A stretch of 61,910 bases of DNA, taken from positions 1-61,910 of the forward strand of contig PMSV01000014.1 of NCBI GenBank assembly GCA_003168265.1, given 5' to 3'. The notes under the pieces were generated by a model. The model did not search any database. It was not told the DNA's origin and saw nothing but the letters and a program-made list of their open reading frames with translations. Of this stretch, positions 51,991 to 60,140 are shown one piece after another. The position numbers were made by a program, and so were the translations under genes. Position 1 is the stretch's first letter, and each line of letters opens with the position of its first letter. This stretch comes from Chitinophagaceae bacterium. Its GTDB lineage: Bacteria > Bacteroidota > Bacteroidia > Chitinophagales > Chitinophagaceae.

Positions 51991-52308
51991 ATGGTAGCAG
52001 AATTGGCATGTACCAAGATCAGACAGACAGTGCAGGAATACCTGCCTGGATCTCGTATTATGCTATTTGGCTCCCGTGTACGAGGGGACCAGGATCGGCA
52101 TAGTGATTATGACCTACTGATCATTACACCTCAGACTTTCAATTCTCAGGAAAAGATTTATTGGAGTAATCTCCTTGATCGAGCCATTGTAAAAGCTATT
52201 TCAGCCCCAGTCGATCTATTACTCAATAGTGAAGAGGAAGTGCGTCAAAAAAAGGAATTGCCGGGACATATTATCCGCACGGCTATCCGGGAGGGCGTAG
52301 CTTTATGA
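51991..52308 (+). CDS. MNT-type nucleotidyltransferase (antitoxin-like)
   Basis: About 105 residues of minimal nucleotidyltransferase: RIMLFGSRVRGDQDRHSDYD (GSxxRG and D-x-D), with a third acidic residue in APVDLLLN. Such MntA-like proteins AMPylate and neutralise a HEPN RNase encoded next door. The ATG at 51991 is used. Here the following HEPN reading frame is only nine codons long, so the pair is incomplete. The stop overlaps the next ATG as ATGA. Confidence 0.85.
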   Translation: MVAELACTKIRQTVQEYLPGSRIMLFGSRVRGDQDRHSDYDLLIITPQTFNSQEKIYWSNLLDRAIVKAISAPVDLLLNSEEEVRQKKELPGHIIRTAIREGVAL

Positions 52309-52334
52309 CACCTGCTATAAAGACCTATATTTGA
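52305..52334 (+). pseudogene. Truncated HEPN-partner start
   Basis: ATGA overlap with the nucleotidyltransferase stop begins MTPAIKTYI and stops after nine codons. An intact HEPN gene would start this way, but the next 300 bases have no open frame or RxxxxH motif. 52335-52622 shows nothing else. Confidence 0.4.
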
Positions 52335-52622
52335 GAACAACTTCCATAATTGAAGATATTAGCGGGACAAAAAGCGAGCAAATTATCGAAACTGAGAATA
52401 ATGCTATTTTAATATAAATCTTACACATTCCCTATAATTGTCATAACGTTTTCAACCCTTAGACCAGTATTCAATTGGTAATTCAGGACACTTTAATAGT
52501 AGCAAAAACGGACAAAACCTGTATCATTATTGAACACCCCATTTTTTTAATAAATCCTTGGGTTTGATTACTAGCTGATTATACCATTGGCATAGCAATA
52601 GCGCTGTGTTTAAAAAACATTC

Positions 52623-53117
52623 ATGAGAAAAATTACCTCATTAACGCTTTCAGCGCTGCTGATCAGCCTCTGCACTTCGATCACTGGATGCGTTCAAAGT
52701 CAGGATGCCTATATTTACAAACCGCAATCCCAGGTTTTGTATAATACCATCGTCCAAATGGACAGTATCTATTTTAGCGCCTATAACGCCTGCGACATGG
52801 ATAAACAAGCGGCTATTTTTGCCGATAGTTTAGAGTTTTACCACGACGGCAGCGGCCTGCAAACCTCAAAAAAAGCGCTCTTATCCGCGATCAGGGAGAA
52901 TATTTGCGGCAAGGTGACCAGGGTGTTGGTAAAGGGAAGCATAGAGGTTTACCAGATACCCAATTTTGGCGCGGTAGAGATCGGTCTTCACCGGTTCATC
53001 AATCACTCAGAAAACGACGCATTATCAAAACCAGATAAATTTGTAATCATTTGGCAATATAAAAACGACAAATGGCAAATAACCCGGGTAATCAGCTTGC
53101 ATACCGGAAATCATTAA
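52623..53117 (+). CDS. DUF4440/NTF2-like lipoprotein
   Basis: 164 residues with a signal peptide ending SITGC (lipobox Cys), then an NTF2-like fold: MDSIYFSAYNACDMDKQAAI, FADSLEFYHDGSGLQTSKKA and an ending KWQITRVISLHTGNH. The DUF4440 family is an uncharacterised SnoaL-like group in Bacteroidota, presumably a ligand-binding periplasmic protein. No operon partner. Confidence 0.75.
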   Translation: MRKITSLTLSALLISLCTSITGCVQSQDAYIYKPQSQVLYNTIVQMDSIYFSAYNACDMDKQAAIFADSLEFYHDGSGLQTSKKALLSAIRENICGKVTRVLVKGSIEVYQIPNFGAVEIGLHRFINHSENDALSKPDKFVIIWQYKNDKWQITRVISLHTGNH

Positions 53118-53139
53118 AGCCAGGCGCTGTACACGGATT

Positions 53140-53280
53140 TTAGCAGCGCCTCACCATACCGTTCAGGGATCCGAACAGCTTTTTTGAATCAAAGCCCACG
53201 CCATTTTTAAAAACAATTTCTGTATTTCGCACCGCTGCGATATTTGTTTGCGAGTCGCCGCCGATCAAAACGAAGTCTGT
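53140..53280 (-). pseudogene. C-terminal stub of an amidohydrolase
   Basis: Reading leftward from about 53280: TDFVLIGGDSQTNIAAVRNT, then EIVFKNGVGFDSKKLFGSLN and GMVRRC before a stop. This is the metal-independent C-terminal tail of Amidohydro_1 (imidazolonepropionase-like) enzymes. The catalytic barrel is gone. Confidence 0.65.
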
Positions 53281-53291
53281 CTTTCATCTTC

Positions 53292-53316
53292 AAAAAAGGA
53301 GGTTTTCCTCGTTTTT
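53292..53316. terminator. Bidirectional hairpin with T-runs
   Basis: GAGG (53299-53302), TTTT, CCTC (53307-53310), with G and five T on the + side and six T on the - strand side. Confidence 0.5.
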
Positions 53317-53331
53317 GCTGTTTGATAATTA

Positions 53332-53362
53332 ACATAGCTTTCCAAAAAACCTGAAGCTATGT
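53332..53362 (+). promoter_or_regulatory. Hairpin sequestering the start codon of 53359
   Basis: ACATAGCTT (53332-53340) pairs perfectly with AAGCTATGT (53354-53362), and the ATG at 53359-53361 lies inside the second arm. In mRNA this would hide the start codon; in DNA it could be an operator. A 13-base loop separates the arms. Confidence 0.55.
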
Positions 53363-53643
53363 CGCAATTTATCGTCCGCGTAGAATTACATGGGCTACTC
53401 TATAATCATCCAAGCTATACTATGTTGAATACAGCAATGGAAAGAGCCGGATTCGTCAGAACAATTCTATATAGTGGCAGACTTTATCATATGCCGCCGG
53501 CAGAATACAACAAAACAAGCAACGAATCAACCCAAGTCATTCTGAACTCTGTAAAGACCATAGCAAACCCAATAACAAGGGATAATGGTGTGATGGTAAC
53601 AAAAAGTGCAGAGTTCATGCAAGATGGTCTTCGACCAATTTAA
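53359..53643 (+). CDS. GhoS/DUF2622-like small protein
   Basis: 94 residues beginning MSQFIVRVELHGLLYNHPSY, then LNTAMERAGFVRTILYSGRL and YHMPPAEYNKTSNESTQVIL. This follows the pattern of DUF2622 proteins, some of which are annotated GhoS, an RNase antitoxin that cleaves ghoT mRNA. No GhoT-like small hydrophobic gene is next to it. Its start codon is buried in a perfect inverted repeat. Confidence 0.6.
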   Translation: MSQFIVRVELHGLLYNHPSYTMLNTAMERAGFVRTILYSGRLYHMPPAEYNKTSNESTQVILNSVKTIANPITRDNGVMVTKSAEFMQDGLRPI

Positions 53644-53757
53644 TTTTGAAAGCTCGATTGCAAAGGGCTTTCCAATACTTAAAATAATCTGGTACCAAAT
53701 GATCAAAGTGTTTGTTTATGAGCAAAAGCGTTTTATACAGTGACGCCCGGACTTCTA

Positions 53758-54144
53758 TTATTTCAATTGTTTCAAGATCAATTTTGCAACTTTAGGATCT
53801 ATTACAACCGTGTCGTGTTCAAAATCCAGTTTGATTCTCCATTTCTGCATTGTATTAACTCCTATAATGGTGTCCTCACTGAGATCAGGCACAACCATAA
53901 ACTCGTCGCTTAGCCGGATATCGTTGTAATAAAAATCACTTCGAATTGTATTTTCAATTTTGACATAATGACCCCTGCTCCCAGTGGCAATTTCCAAAGG
54001 ATGGCGCAATTTTTCTACCATACCGATTTCTTCAGCATTTTCAGGGGAAATGCAGGAAAAACTGGCTCCGCTGTCAAATAAAGTGTAAATTATTTTTTCC
54101 CCTTTTGAACCTTCAAACCTTACAGGCACCCTAATAATGGGCAT
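53758..54144 (-). CDS. Retropepsin-like aspartic protease
   Basis: 128 residues with the flap-type motif YTLFDSGASFSCI (DSGA catalytic Asp) and DTIIGVNTMQKWRIKLDFEH, the second structural motif. It lacks a signal peptide and any Gag-like partner, so it is a single-domain clan AA protease found in Bacteroidota and some mobile elements. The ATG at 54144 is preferred over an upstream TTG. 54154-54576 holds nothing. Confidence 0.78.
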   Translation of the reverse strand: MPIIRVPVRFEGSKGEKIIYTLFDSGASFSCISPENAEEIGMVEKLRHPLEIATGSRGHYVKIENTIRSDFYYNDIRLSDEFMVVPDLSEDTIIGVNTMQKWRIKLDFEHDTVVIDPKVAKLILKQLK

Positions 54145-54576
54145 AATTGTCAATTATGAATTACAAATTTAGAACTTATATTTTGTCCCTGAAATTTTGG
54201 ATATAATTCATCCTGATAGATTGAATTGGGAGGCTCGGAAATATGGTCCTGGCAAGATGCAGCTTGTGTAGGGTAAATGAGGATTTGGAGTACATTATGT
54301 GATGACCTGTTTAAGAACCTGGAAATATAACCGATGTAACACAAGTTGTACCACTTCATTACCATTGTGGAAATCTAAATTATATCTAACCCATTTTTTT
54401 TAAAGTTTGAAAATTTCCGAATTGAGCATTTAATAGCCTTTCCAAATCAAAAACTACTTGAAAATGAAAGGACCTTCTGGTCAATTCGCATGACTGGATT
54501 GAGGTTTTAATGTTTATCCTTTATTCCCATAGGGTAAAAGCGGGATGGGAGTACCTTATATATTGGGTTTCAGGAA

Positions 54577-55218
54577 ATGACACAACCAATTACAATGGCC
54601 GCTGAAAATTCTAACGAGGTTATCGGATGGTTCACAGAAACGGTTGTCAACTGGAACCTGGCCTGTAGCGGGCTGATTAATAAAGAGCAGCGCACTGATT
54701 TGCATTTTGCTGCTGGAGAAATGTTATTCGACCTAATGACAGGAATTTTAAAGAAAAATACCCGCATTTTGGATTGGAAAAATGCGGAACTCCATGATTT
54801 TGCCAACATAATCTTTGTTCATGCATTTCACGATTCAGAAAACATGAGCGTACAGTTGGGAATGGCTGAATCGGGATTTTATTTGCAGGTCGAAGTTGTT
54901 CACCCGGAATTCTTGAACCGCATGGGGAGAAGATTTTGGCAGGAATGGGTAACATTATCTTCCTTTGGGGAATTCAGGTTCGAAGGAGATGAATGCAGCG
55001 AGAAGTTAATTGCCAATTCTTTGGCCAATCATTTTTCAGAAAAGGCTGCAAGCCTGCCTGGCATTCCCGGAAACCTGGAGGAAGCTGAAAAAGGTTCCTG
55101 GTTTTTTGAATGGCCTTTTGACAAATACTCCCTAACCCAGTTCATTGACAGGGCAGATAAGGCATTTTCAAAAACTCTCGATCTGAATGAGCAACTGTTA
55201 TTAAGTAAAGAAAACTAA
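54577..55218 (+). CDS. 213-aa hypothetical protein
   Basis: Not recognised. Soluble, mixed alpha/beta, no signal peptide. Features: NSNEVIGWFTETVVNWNLAC, FAAGEMLFDLMTGILKKNTR and a segment FWQEWVTLSSFGEFRFEGD. It abuts a broken reading frame starting one base after its stop (55220), suggesting it was once part of an operon with that FKGPAL-family gene. Confidence 0.6.
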   Translation: MTQPITMAAENSNEVIGWFTETVVNWNLACSGLINKEQRTDLHFAAGEMLFDLMTGILKKNTRILDWKNAELHDFANIIFVHAFHDSENMSVQLGMAESGFYLQVEVVHPEFLNRMGRRFWQEWVTLSSFGEFRFEGDECSEKLIANSLANHFSEKAASLPGIPGNLEEAEKGSWFFEWPFDKYSLTQFIDRADKAFSKTLDLNEQLLLSKEN

Positions 55219-55219
55219 T

Positions 55220-55541
55220 ATGTCCCATACAGCCTTTGCTGAATTCATCCCGGAAATAGCAGAAAAAGAAACCAGGGTGGTTGAACTCGCACATTGGAAA
55301 GACCGACCCGTTCTTGAAACGGTCGGCGCGCTCATAGAGTTCTACAGTGTCGATCAGGATTGCGATTGCAAGAATGTTTTTATTTAGGTGGTTAATATTC
55401 GTTCGGAGAAATTACGGGCTACAATATCCTAGGTAGGAACCTCCACAATATTACCGCGACTGGATATATGGGCAGGAAGATGATCTTGTCCTGAAAATGT
55501 TTAAAGGACCTGCGCTAGTGATGATGTTGGAGCGAATTTGA
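55220..55541 (+). pseudogene. Broken FKGPAL-family gene
   Basis: The ORF from 55220 reads MSHTAFAEFIPEIAEKETRV, VELAHWKDRPVLETVGALIE and FYSVDQDCDCKNVFI, then a TAG at 55385. In frame, VVNIRSEKLRATIS leads to a second TAG, and one base shift later comes PQYYRDWIYGQEDDLVLKM, FKGPALVMMLERI and stop. Two stops and a frameshift make it dead. The CDCKNV and FKGPAL blocks are probably metal-binding and core motifs. The C-terminal part of a relative survives at 35208-35426. Confidence 0.6.
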
Positions 55542-55563
55542 TATGATGGATATTCAAAAATTC

Positions 55564-55592
55564 ATTTTACTATTGACAGCAAATAGTAAAAT
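55564..55592. promoter_or_regulatory. Perfect inverted repeat upstream of the DUF6934 gene
   Basis: ATTTTACTATT (55564-55574) and AATAGTAAAAT (55582-55592) are exact reverse complements, seven bases apart, 74 bases before the ATG at 55666. It looks like an operator of the DUF6934 module. Confidence 0.65.
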
Positions 55593-55665
55593 ATCAAATG
55601 TTCATCCCCTTCCTGTAACAATAGTCAGAGGAGCGGAGATTTGGGTAGAGTAGAAATTTTTAGCG

Positions 55666-56106
55666 ATGAAACTTCCAAAATACGCGCTTAAGGCGGATCA
55701 ATCTTTGATGGTTTATGAATTTACAAGTGAAGGCCCAAAAGGCCAGATTCAAAAGATTGTAAAATACAGCGAGACGAATTTAAAAGACCTTTATAATTTA
55801 GCATTCGGCGATAAGGAACAGGATACAGGAGAAATTGACGATAGGGTCATTTCAAATAATGGTGATAGCGATAAGGTTCTGGCTACTGTTGTATCGACGG
55901 TATATGCATTCACCGAAAAATATGTTGACACATGGGTATTTGCGACTGGAAGCACGATGGCAAGGACGAGGCTTTACCGTATGGGCATTACTAAATACCT
56001 CACAGAAATAAAAAGGGACTTTCAGGTTTTTGGTTTGAAGAGCGACGAGTGGGAAAGGTTTGAAAAGAATACTGAATATGAAGCGTTTTTAGTTAAAAGA
56101 AAATAG
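55666..56106 (+). CDS. DUF6934 protein
   Basis: 146 residues with the DUF6934 pattern: YEFTSEGPKGQIQKIVKYSE, YNLAFGDKEQDTGEIDDRVI, SNNGDSDKVLATVVSTVYAF, then WVFATGSTMARTRLYRMGIT and NTEYEAFLVKRK. The family is a Bacteroidota-specific protein of unknown function found in small two-gene modules. Here a 56-residue basic protein follows after 15 bases, and an inverted repeat precedes it, so a toxin-antitoxin-like pair is plausible but unproven. Confidence 0.8.
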   Translation: MKLPKYALKADQSLMVYEFTSEGPKGQIQKIVKYSETNLKDLYNLAFGDKEQDTGEIDDRVISNNGDSDKVLATVVSTVYAFTEKYVDTWVFATGSTMARTRLYRMGITKYLTEIKRDFQVFGLKSDEWERFEKNTEYEAFLVKRK

Positions 56107-56121
56107 TTGTAATTTTGGAAT

Positions 56122-56292
56122 ATGAATATCAGGGAACTCAAAAGTAAAAAGACTCCTATTGTTAGGATTGACAGGTCTTTGACGAAGTTTAAAAAGCAGG
56201 CTTTGTTCCAGGATAAGGTTGATAAAACTAATGAAGTGTTGCGCAAAGTAGGGCTTCCTAAAATGAAAGGACGAAAGGCGAAACCAGCCTGA
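56122..56292 (+). CDS. 56-aa basic partner of DUF6934
   Basis: MNIRELKSKKTPIVRIDRSL, KKFKKQ-type lysine-rich middle TKFKKQALFQDKVDKTNEVL and RKVGLPKMKGRKAKPA. It lies 15 bases behind the DUF6934 stop on the same strand, typical spacing for a small partner protein. Highly basic, so it may bind nucleic acid or its partner. No family name. Confidence 0.7.
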   Translation: MNIRELKSKKTPIVRIDRSLTKFKKQALFQDKVDKTNEVLRKVGLPKMKGRKAKPA

Positions 56293-56477
56293 AAAGCTAT
56301 CAATTAATCTCTCTACCAAAACAAATTACCTCCTATATGCTTGAACAAAGCAGTTGATTCAGCCAGGTTCAAAGTGTCAAATACTGGTCTCTAAATTTGT
56401 GAACTAGGAAGAAGTATAACTCCTAGCTAACGATAACACACTGATAGTCTGCACTAAATATTCTACAACTTTTTGTT

Positions 56478-56597
56478 ATGATCATTATTACTTGTTCGAA
56501 TTGTGGTCAAAAGATCAGGATTCCTGCGGAAAAACATATTCGTTTCAAGTGTCCGAATGCATCTTGCAGAAGGAATTATTTATTTGACCATGGGTAG
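56478..56597 (+). CDS. 39-aa zinc-ribbon protein
   Basis: MIIITCSNCGQKIRIPAEKH, then RFKCPNASCRRNYLFDHG. Two Cys pairs (CSNC and CPNASC) fit a zinc ribbon. Short and isolated; may be a small real gene or a fragment. Confidence 0.5.
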   Translation: MIIITCSNCGQKIRIPAEKHIRFKCPNASCRRNYLFDHG

Positions 56598-56661
56598 GGG
56601 ATCAGATAGAAAATAAATCTCTCGATATGACAAAATTCTGTTTCGACGAAAGTGAGCTTAG

Positions 56662-56826
56662 CACGGGATCGGCGATTTTTTTAAGTTTAATTCAAAATGG
56701 TCGCCTAATGCTAATGGCACGCAACTTGCAATTGGCATTGGTGCCTATACACCACAAATTGGCGTAAGCTTTAACTATACTTCAACTACCCTTTTTCCTT
56801 TTCATGTCAATAATGTTAGTTGGTAA
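56662..56826 (+). pseudogene. C-terminal remnant beginning HGIGDFFKF
   Basis: An open stretch after a TAG (56659) reads HGIGDFFKFNSKWSPNANGT, QLAIGIGAYTPQIGVSFNYT and STTLFPFHVNNVSW. No start codon. The pattern looks like the end of a secreted Rhs-like or toxin protein; the HGxGxFFKF motif recurs at 61253-61279. Confidence 0.4.
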
Positions 56827-56962
56827 GCTTTTTGAAAAATAAAGATAGGTCAAAAAGTATTTGCACAACCCGCGAATTAGGTACGCAACATAGTGGTACT
56901 ACTTAATAACTTTGTAATAATTTGCAGTTTAGTTTTATTTTTATGATAAACCTGAGTCTAGT

Positions 56963-57124
56963 ATGAAATTAATACCTTTCAAAAGAATAATCATTGATTC
57001 AAAATTAAAAGAAGATGAGGTTATCTCCATTCTGGATAAAAATACTATTGCCGGAAACCGCCTGCGGGTTTATGGAATTCTATTGCACTTTCGAAGGGTG
57101 ATTTCGTACTACATAGGAGGTTGA
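56963..57124 (+). pseudogene. Truncated N-terminus of an unidentified protein
   Basis: MKLIPFKRIIIDSKLKEDEV, then ISILDKNTIAGNRLRVYGIL and HFRRVISYYIGG. It stops after 53 codons, and the following DNA contains frames with stops such as KGDFVLHRRLMV and KKYSNFIFKPGY-like pieces (57080-57210), suggesting decay. Confidence 0.4.
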
Positions 57125-57309
57125 TGGTTTAATAATTAATGGTGCTGAAATAAAACCACTCATGGTTTATAAAAAATATTCCAATTTTATTTTTAAGCCC
57201 GGGTATTAAGACTTGGCTAACACGAGGAACTACTATTTAACGAAAAGATTTTTTTTGGCGGTCGGAAAACGTTGGCTGATTTTTCTACTTTTACCTAAAG
57301 AAAGACCTG

Positions 57310-57979
57310 GCGCTTTTGGGACATGAAGAAATATATAGCGATAAAATTCTATTCTCCCTGATTTCAAAAGGGGATGAAGTTGCATTTACCGAGCAATCAA
57401 TCATTGGAAGAAAGGAGGATATTGCCCATTTGGCCTGGGTGGGATATTGCATCAGACGCTTATAAATTCAAGTTTTGTTTGCATCGATGAACTCGATACT
57501 TCACTTCATGCCGATCTGATGAGATATTTTCTGCAATTATTTTTGATGAATTCCGAAAGCTCACAGATGCTAATTACTACACATAATATATCCTTGTTGA
57601 CAGAGCCGGATTTTATACGTAAAGATGCGCTCTGGTTTACCGAAAAGGGAGATAATGGGGAAGTGTCACTTTATTCGGCTGCAGACTTCGATAGCTCCGC
57701 CTTGCGCAAAGGTGCCAGCCTGATTAATGCCTACAAGTCAGGTCGATTGGGGGCAAAGCCTAATTTAGGGTCACCTTATTTTATACAGCATTAAGATGGA
57801 CAGGAAATCCAAGCGGAAAATTGCGAAGCCAAGAGTGGCGTTGGTTGGAGATGGCCAGACGGAACAAATTTATTTTTTCGATTTGAGGGAAACTGACCGT
57901 CCTTCCGACCTGGATATTTTTCCAGATTTGCCTTCAGCTTGTATCAGGAGATTGCTTCCCTCTGCCCTCCTTTACTAAC
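57310..57979 (+). pseudogene. Eroded AAA-ATPase/RloB pair (AbiL/RloAB-like)
   Basis: 57447-57794 is the C-terminus of an ATPase: VCIDELDTSLHADLMRYFLQ (Walker B), SSQMLITTHNISLLTEPDFI (H-loop) and the ending LIN-AYKSGRLGAKPNLGS. About 45 codons upstream (LLGHEEIYSDKILFSLISKG) are in another frame, and the N-terminal Walker A is gone. The next ORF (57796-57978, MDRKSKRKIAKPRVALVGDG, QTEQIYFFDLRE) is the first 50 residues of a RloB/AbiLii-type protein and stops early. An intact pair is an abortive-infection system; this one is dead. Confidence 0.7.
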
Positions 57980-58090
57980 TCAATTCAACCGATATAGTTT
58001 GTTGAATTTCTTACATTTACAGCGGGACTTAAAGGTGGTGAATGGCAGTCAAATTTGAAATAGCGGATTTTTCAAGTTAAATTTGAGTGG

Positions 58091-58330
58091 ATGCCAAAAT
58101 TATTTGAGATTAGGGGCATACGTTATTTTTTTTGGAGCAATGAAAATAACGAGCCTATTCATGTACACGTAACAAAAGGAGAAGCAAATGGAGAGATTTG
58201 GCTGGAACCTTCGATTAAAGTTGCTTATTTAATCGGCTTTAACAATTCGGAGGAAAAAGACATTTTGGATACTATTCAGCAGCATTCTGAAAATTTTAAA
58301 AATAAATGGAATGAACACTTTCGCAAATAA
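58091..58330 (+). CDS. DUF4160 protein, second copy
   Basis: 79 residues: MPKLFEIRGIRYFFWSNENN, EPIHVHVTKGEANGEIWLEP and KVAYLIGFNNSEEKDI. The xFFWSNExxEPxHVHV pattern is diagnostic of DUF4160. It overlaps the following DUF2442 gene by 20 bases. Compared with the copy at 31242 it lacks the basic tail. Confidence 0.85.
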   Translation: MPKLFEIRGIRYFFWSNENNEPIHVHVTKGEANGEIWLEPSIKVAYLIGFNNSEEKDILDTIQQHSENFKNKWNEHFRK

Positions 58331-58634
58331 TCAATTCGATGCTATCGAGAATCTGATCTTCAGTGAGGGATTGAGAATTGAAGCATTGGACATGCATCCG
58401 GAACTGGATTTAATGACTATTTATCTAAATACAAAAGCTGTTCTAAGCCAGAATATCTCCTTTTATCCTCTTTTAAAGAAGGCAGAAAAATCTCAGTTGT
58501 TGCATCATGAATTAATTGCTGGCGGGATTGGCATCCACTGGCCATTACTTGATGAAGATTTGAGTTTAAAAGGCTTTCTGCAAGATGAGCTACGCAAGGT
58601 CGTAAGAAGTAAGAAAGATCCTATTGCTGCTTGA
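58311..58634 (+). CDS. DUF2442-like partner protein
   Basis: 107 residues: residues 15-65 EGLRIEALDMHPELDLMTIY, LNTKAVLSQNISFYPLLKKA and 65-95 HHELIAGGIGIHWPLLDEDL, which resembles the DUF2442 domain (LSLKGFL ending). It overlaps its DUF4160 partner. No helix-turn-helix is attached, unlike the pair at 31474. 58635-58983 is empty. Confidence 0.8.
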   Translation: MNTFANNQFDAIENLIFSEGLRIEALDMHPELDLMTIYLNTKAVLSQNISFYPLLKKAEKSQLLHHELIAGGIGIHWPLLDEDLSLKGFLQDELRKVVRSKKDPIAA

Positions 58635-58983
58635 AATTCAAATTTCATAAGAACAACTACATTATCCGGGAAGAAAGCGATTAAACAAATTTTAACGTGA
58701 ATACAACTCTTTTTCCTTCCTAAAAATAGGGTAGCGGTATTTGACCTCGTTACCTTTGCAGCAAGAAAACGCATAAAGGAAATTGTCATTCGAAAAATGA
58801 GCTGAACTGGTCTGCCCATCCTCCACGAATTCTGCGCACTTAGGTTAGTTCTATGACTTAATTTTCAATGAGCGCCAAATATAATGTTGCCAGAAACCAA
58901 ATCAATGACGGTGCAAGTCGGGTGTTTACGAAAATGAAATCTGCTATTTTCCAAAGAGATGAGCCCAACAACGAAATAGTTTC

Positions 58984-59691
58984 CTAATATTTGAAAATGT
59001 CAAACCTGTATCCGGCATTTATGGCGAATGAGTGATTATGGGCAGAATAATCCTGACTTGGATAAGCCACATTCAATAGACCCAGATCGTAGGAAAAGGT
59101 CAATGTAAAGGGCTTATACTGGTATCCGGCTTCAAATGTTAGGCCTGCATCCCATCTTTTATAGCCACCATTATTTTCTCCATAAGAAGAAGCAGTATAG
59201 CCTCCTTCCTTGACTTTGCCCCCGATTCCATAAGCCCCATAAGGACCTATTCCTGCGTAGATCTTATTGTCCTGGTTGAGTGCATACTTGTAAAGACCAT
59301 AGATCGGAACTTCCAGGTAATTGAGTCCGATGCTTCCGCCAGAGCCGCTCAAATTGTATTTTGCTCCTTTCCCGACAAATTCGAGTCCGCCCTGGACTCC
59401 GAATGCGCCGACATCCATGCTGATTGAAGGGATATCGACCTGGTTATCCAAATGCCCGCTTCCGGATTGTTGATCGCCGTAGATGCGCTCAAGAAAAAGA
59501 TGAATGTTATAGTTCATTTTTTCCTCTGTTGTAACTGGAGAATTACCTGCCTGCTTTTGTTTGGCCCAATCTGCCGAGGCACTGGCCTCTGCAACGCAGG
59601 AACACAAATAGGTCATGGCATAAATTCCTAGGAAAAAAAGAAGATAGCCTTGATCGATACTTCTGATTGAAAAGCGTGATGATTGGAACAT
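58984..59691 (-). CDS. Outer-membrane beta-barrel lipoprotein, paralog of 50681-51394
   Basis: 235 residues with signal peptide and lipobox region MTYLCSCVAEA, a linker, then barrel strands (GLEFVGKGAKYNLSGSGGSI, NYLEVPIYGLYKYALNQDN and FTLTFSYDLGLLNVAYPSQD). It aligns along its length with the gene at 50681. The C-terminus ends in RFDIFKY. It is probably PorT/OMP_b-brl_2-like. Confidence 0.75.
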   Translation of the reverse strand: MFQSSRFSIRSIDQGYLLFFLGIYAMTYLCSCVAEASASADWAKQKQAGNSPVTTEEKMNYNIHLFLERIYGDQQSGSGHLDNQVDIPSISMDVGAFGVQGGLEFVGKGAKYNLSGSGGSIGLNYLEVPIYGLYKYALNQDNKIYAGIGPYGAYGIGGKVKEGGYTASSYGENNGGYKRWDAGLTFEAGYQYKPFTLTFSYDLGLLNVAYPSQDYSAHNHSFAINAGYRFDIFKY

Positions 59692-59883
59692 GATTAAGCA
59701 ATTATATGGTCAAAAATAACAGGGATCAGAAAACGATATCGTGTTAATGGAAGATAAGCAGAATTGTTAAATTTGCCAATAATAATTTGGAGCTGTATCT
59801 TGAAACTTGGGATACATTTTTTTGCTTTTTATATCTTACTCATGGTCTATGCTGAAACTAAAGGAAGAAAATAAAATCAATAA

Positions 59884-60093
59884 ATGAAAATTAATAAATC
59901 ACCTTTAATTGAAATGCTTTCATTTGCTGCTATCGCAGGCAATATCATTTTTGTTTTATGGATTTTGTATAACGGCATACACGAAAATTTCAAAGGAACT
60001 ATTGTTGAGAAATTTTCTTACCTATCTCTGCTGGGCCTTTTAGTGCTGAATGCGTTCCTGCTCATTCGGAAAGCGAAAGATGTTACAGAATAA
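59884..60093 (+). CDS. 69-aa two-helix membrane protein
   Basis: Two hydrophobic helices, LIEMLSFAAIAGNIIFVLWI and SYLSLLGLLVLNAFLLIRK, separated by a polar turn. Not recognised, but similar small proteins are common in Bacteroidota. Confidence 0.55.
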   Translation: MKINKSPLIEMLSFAAIAGNIIFVLWILYNGIHENFKGTIVEKFSYLSLLGLLVLNAFLLIRKAKDVTE

Positions 60094-60140
60094 GGTATCG
60101 AAATTTTTTCACGCGACTGTATCCACATATATACGATTGC

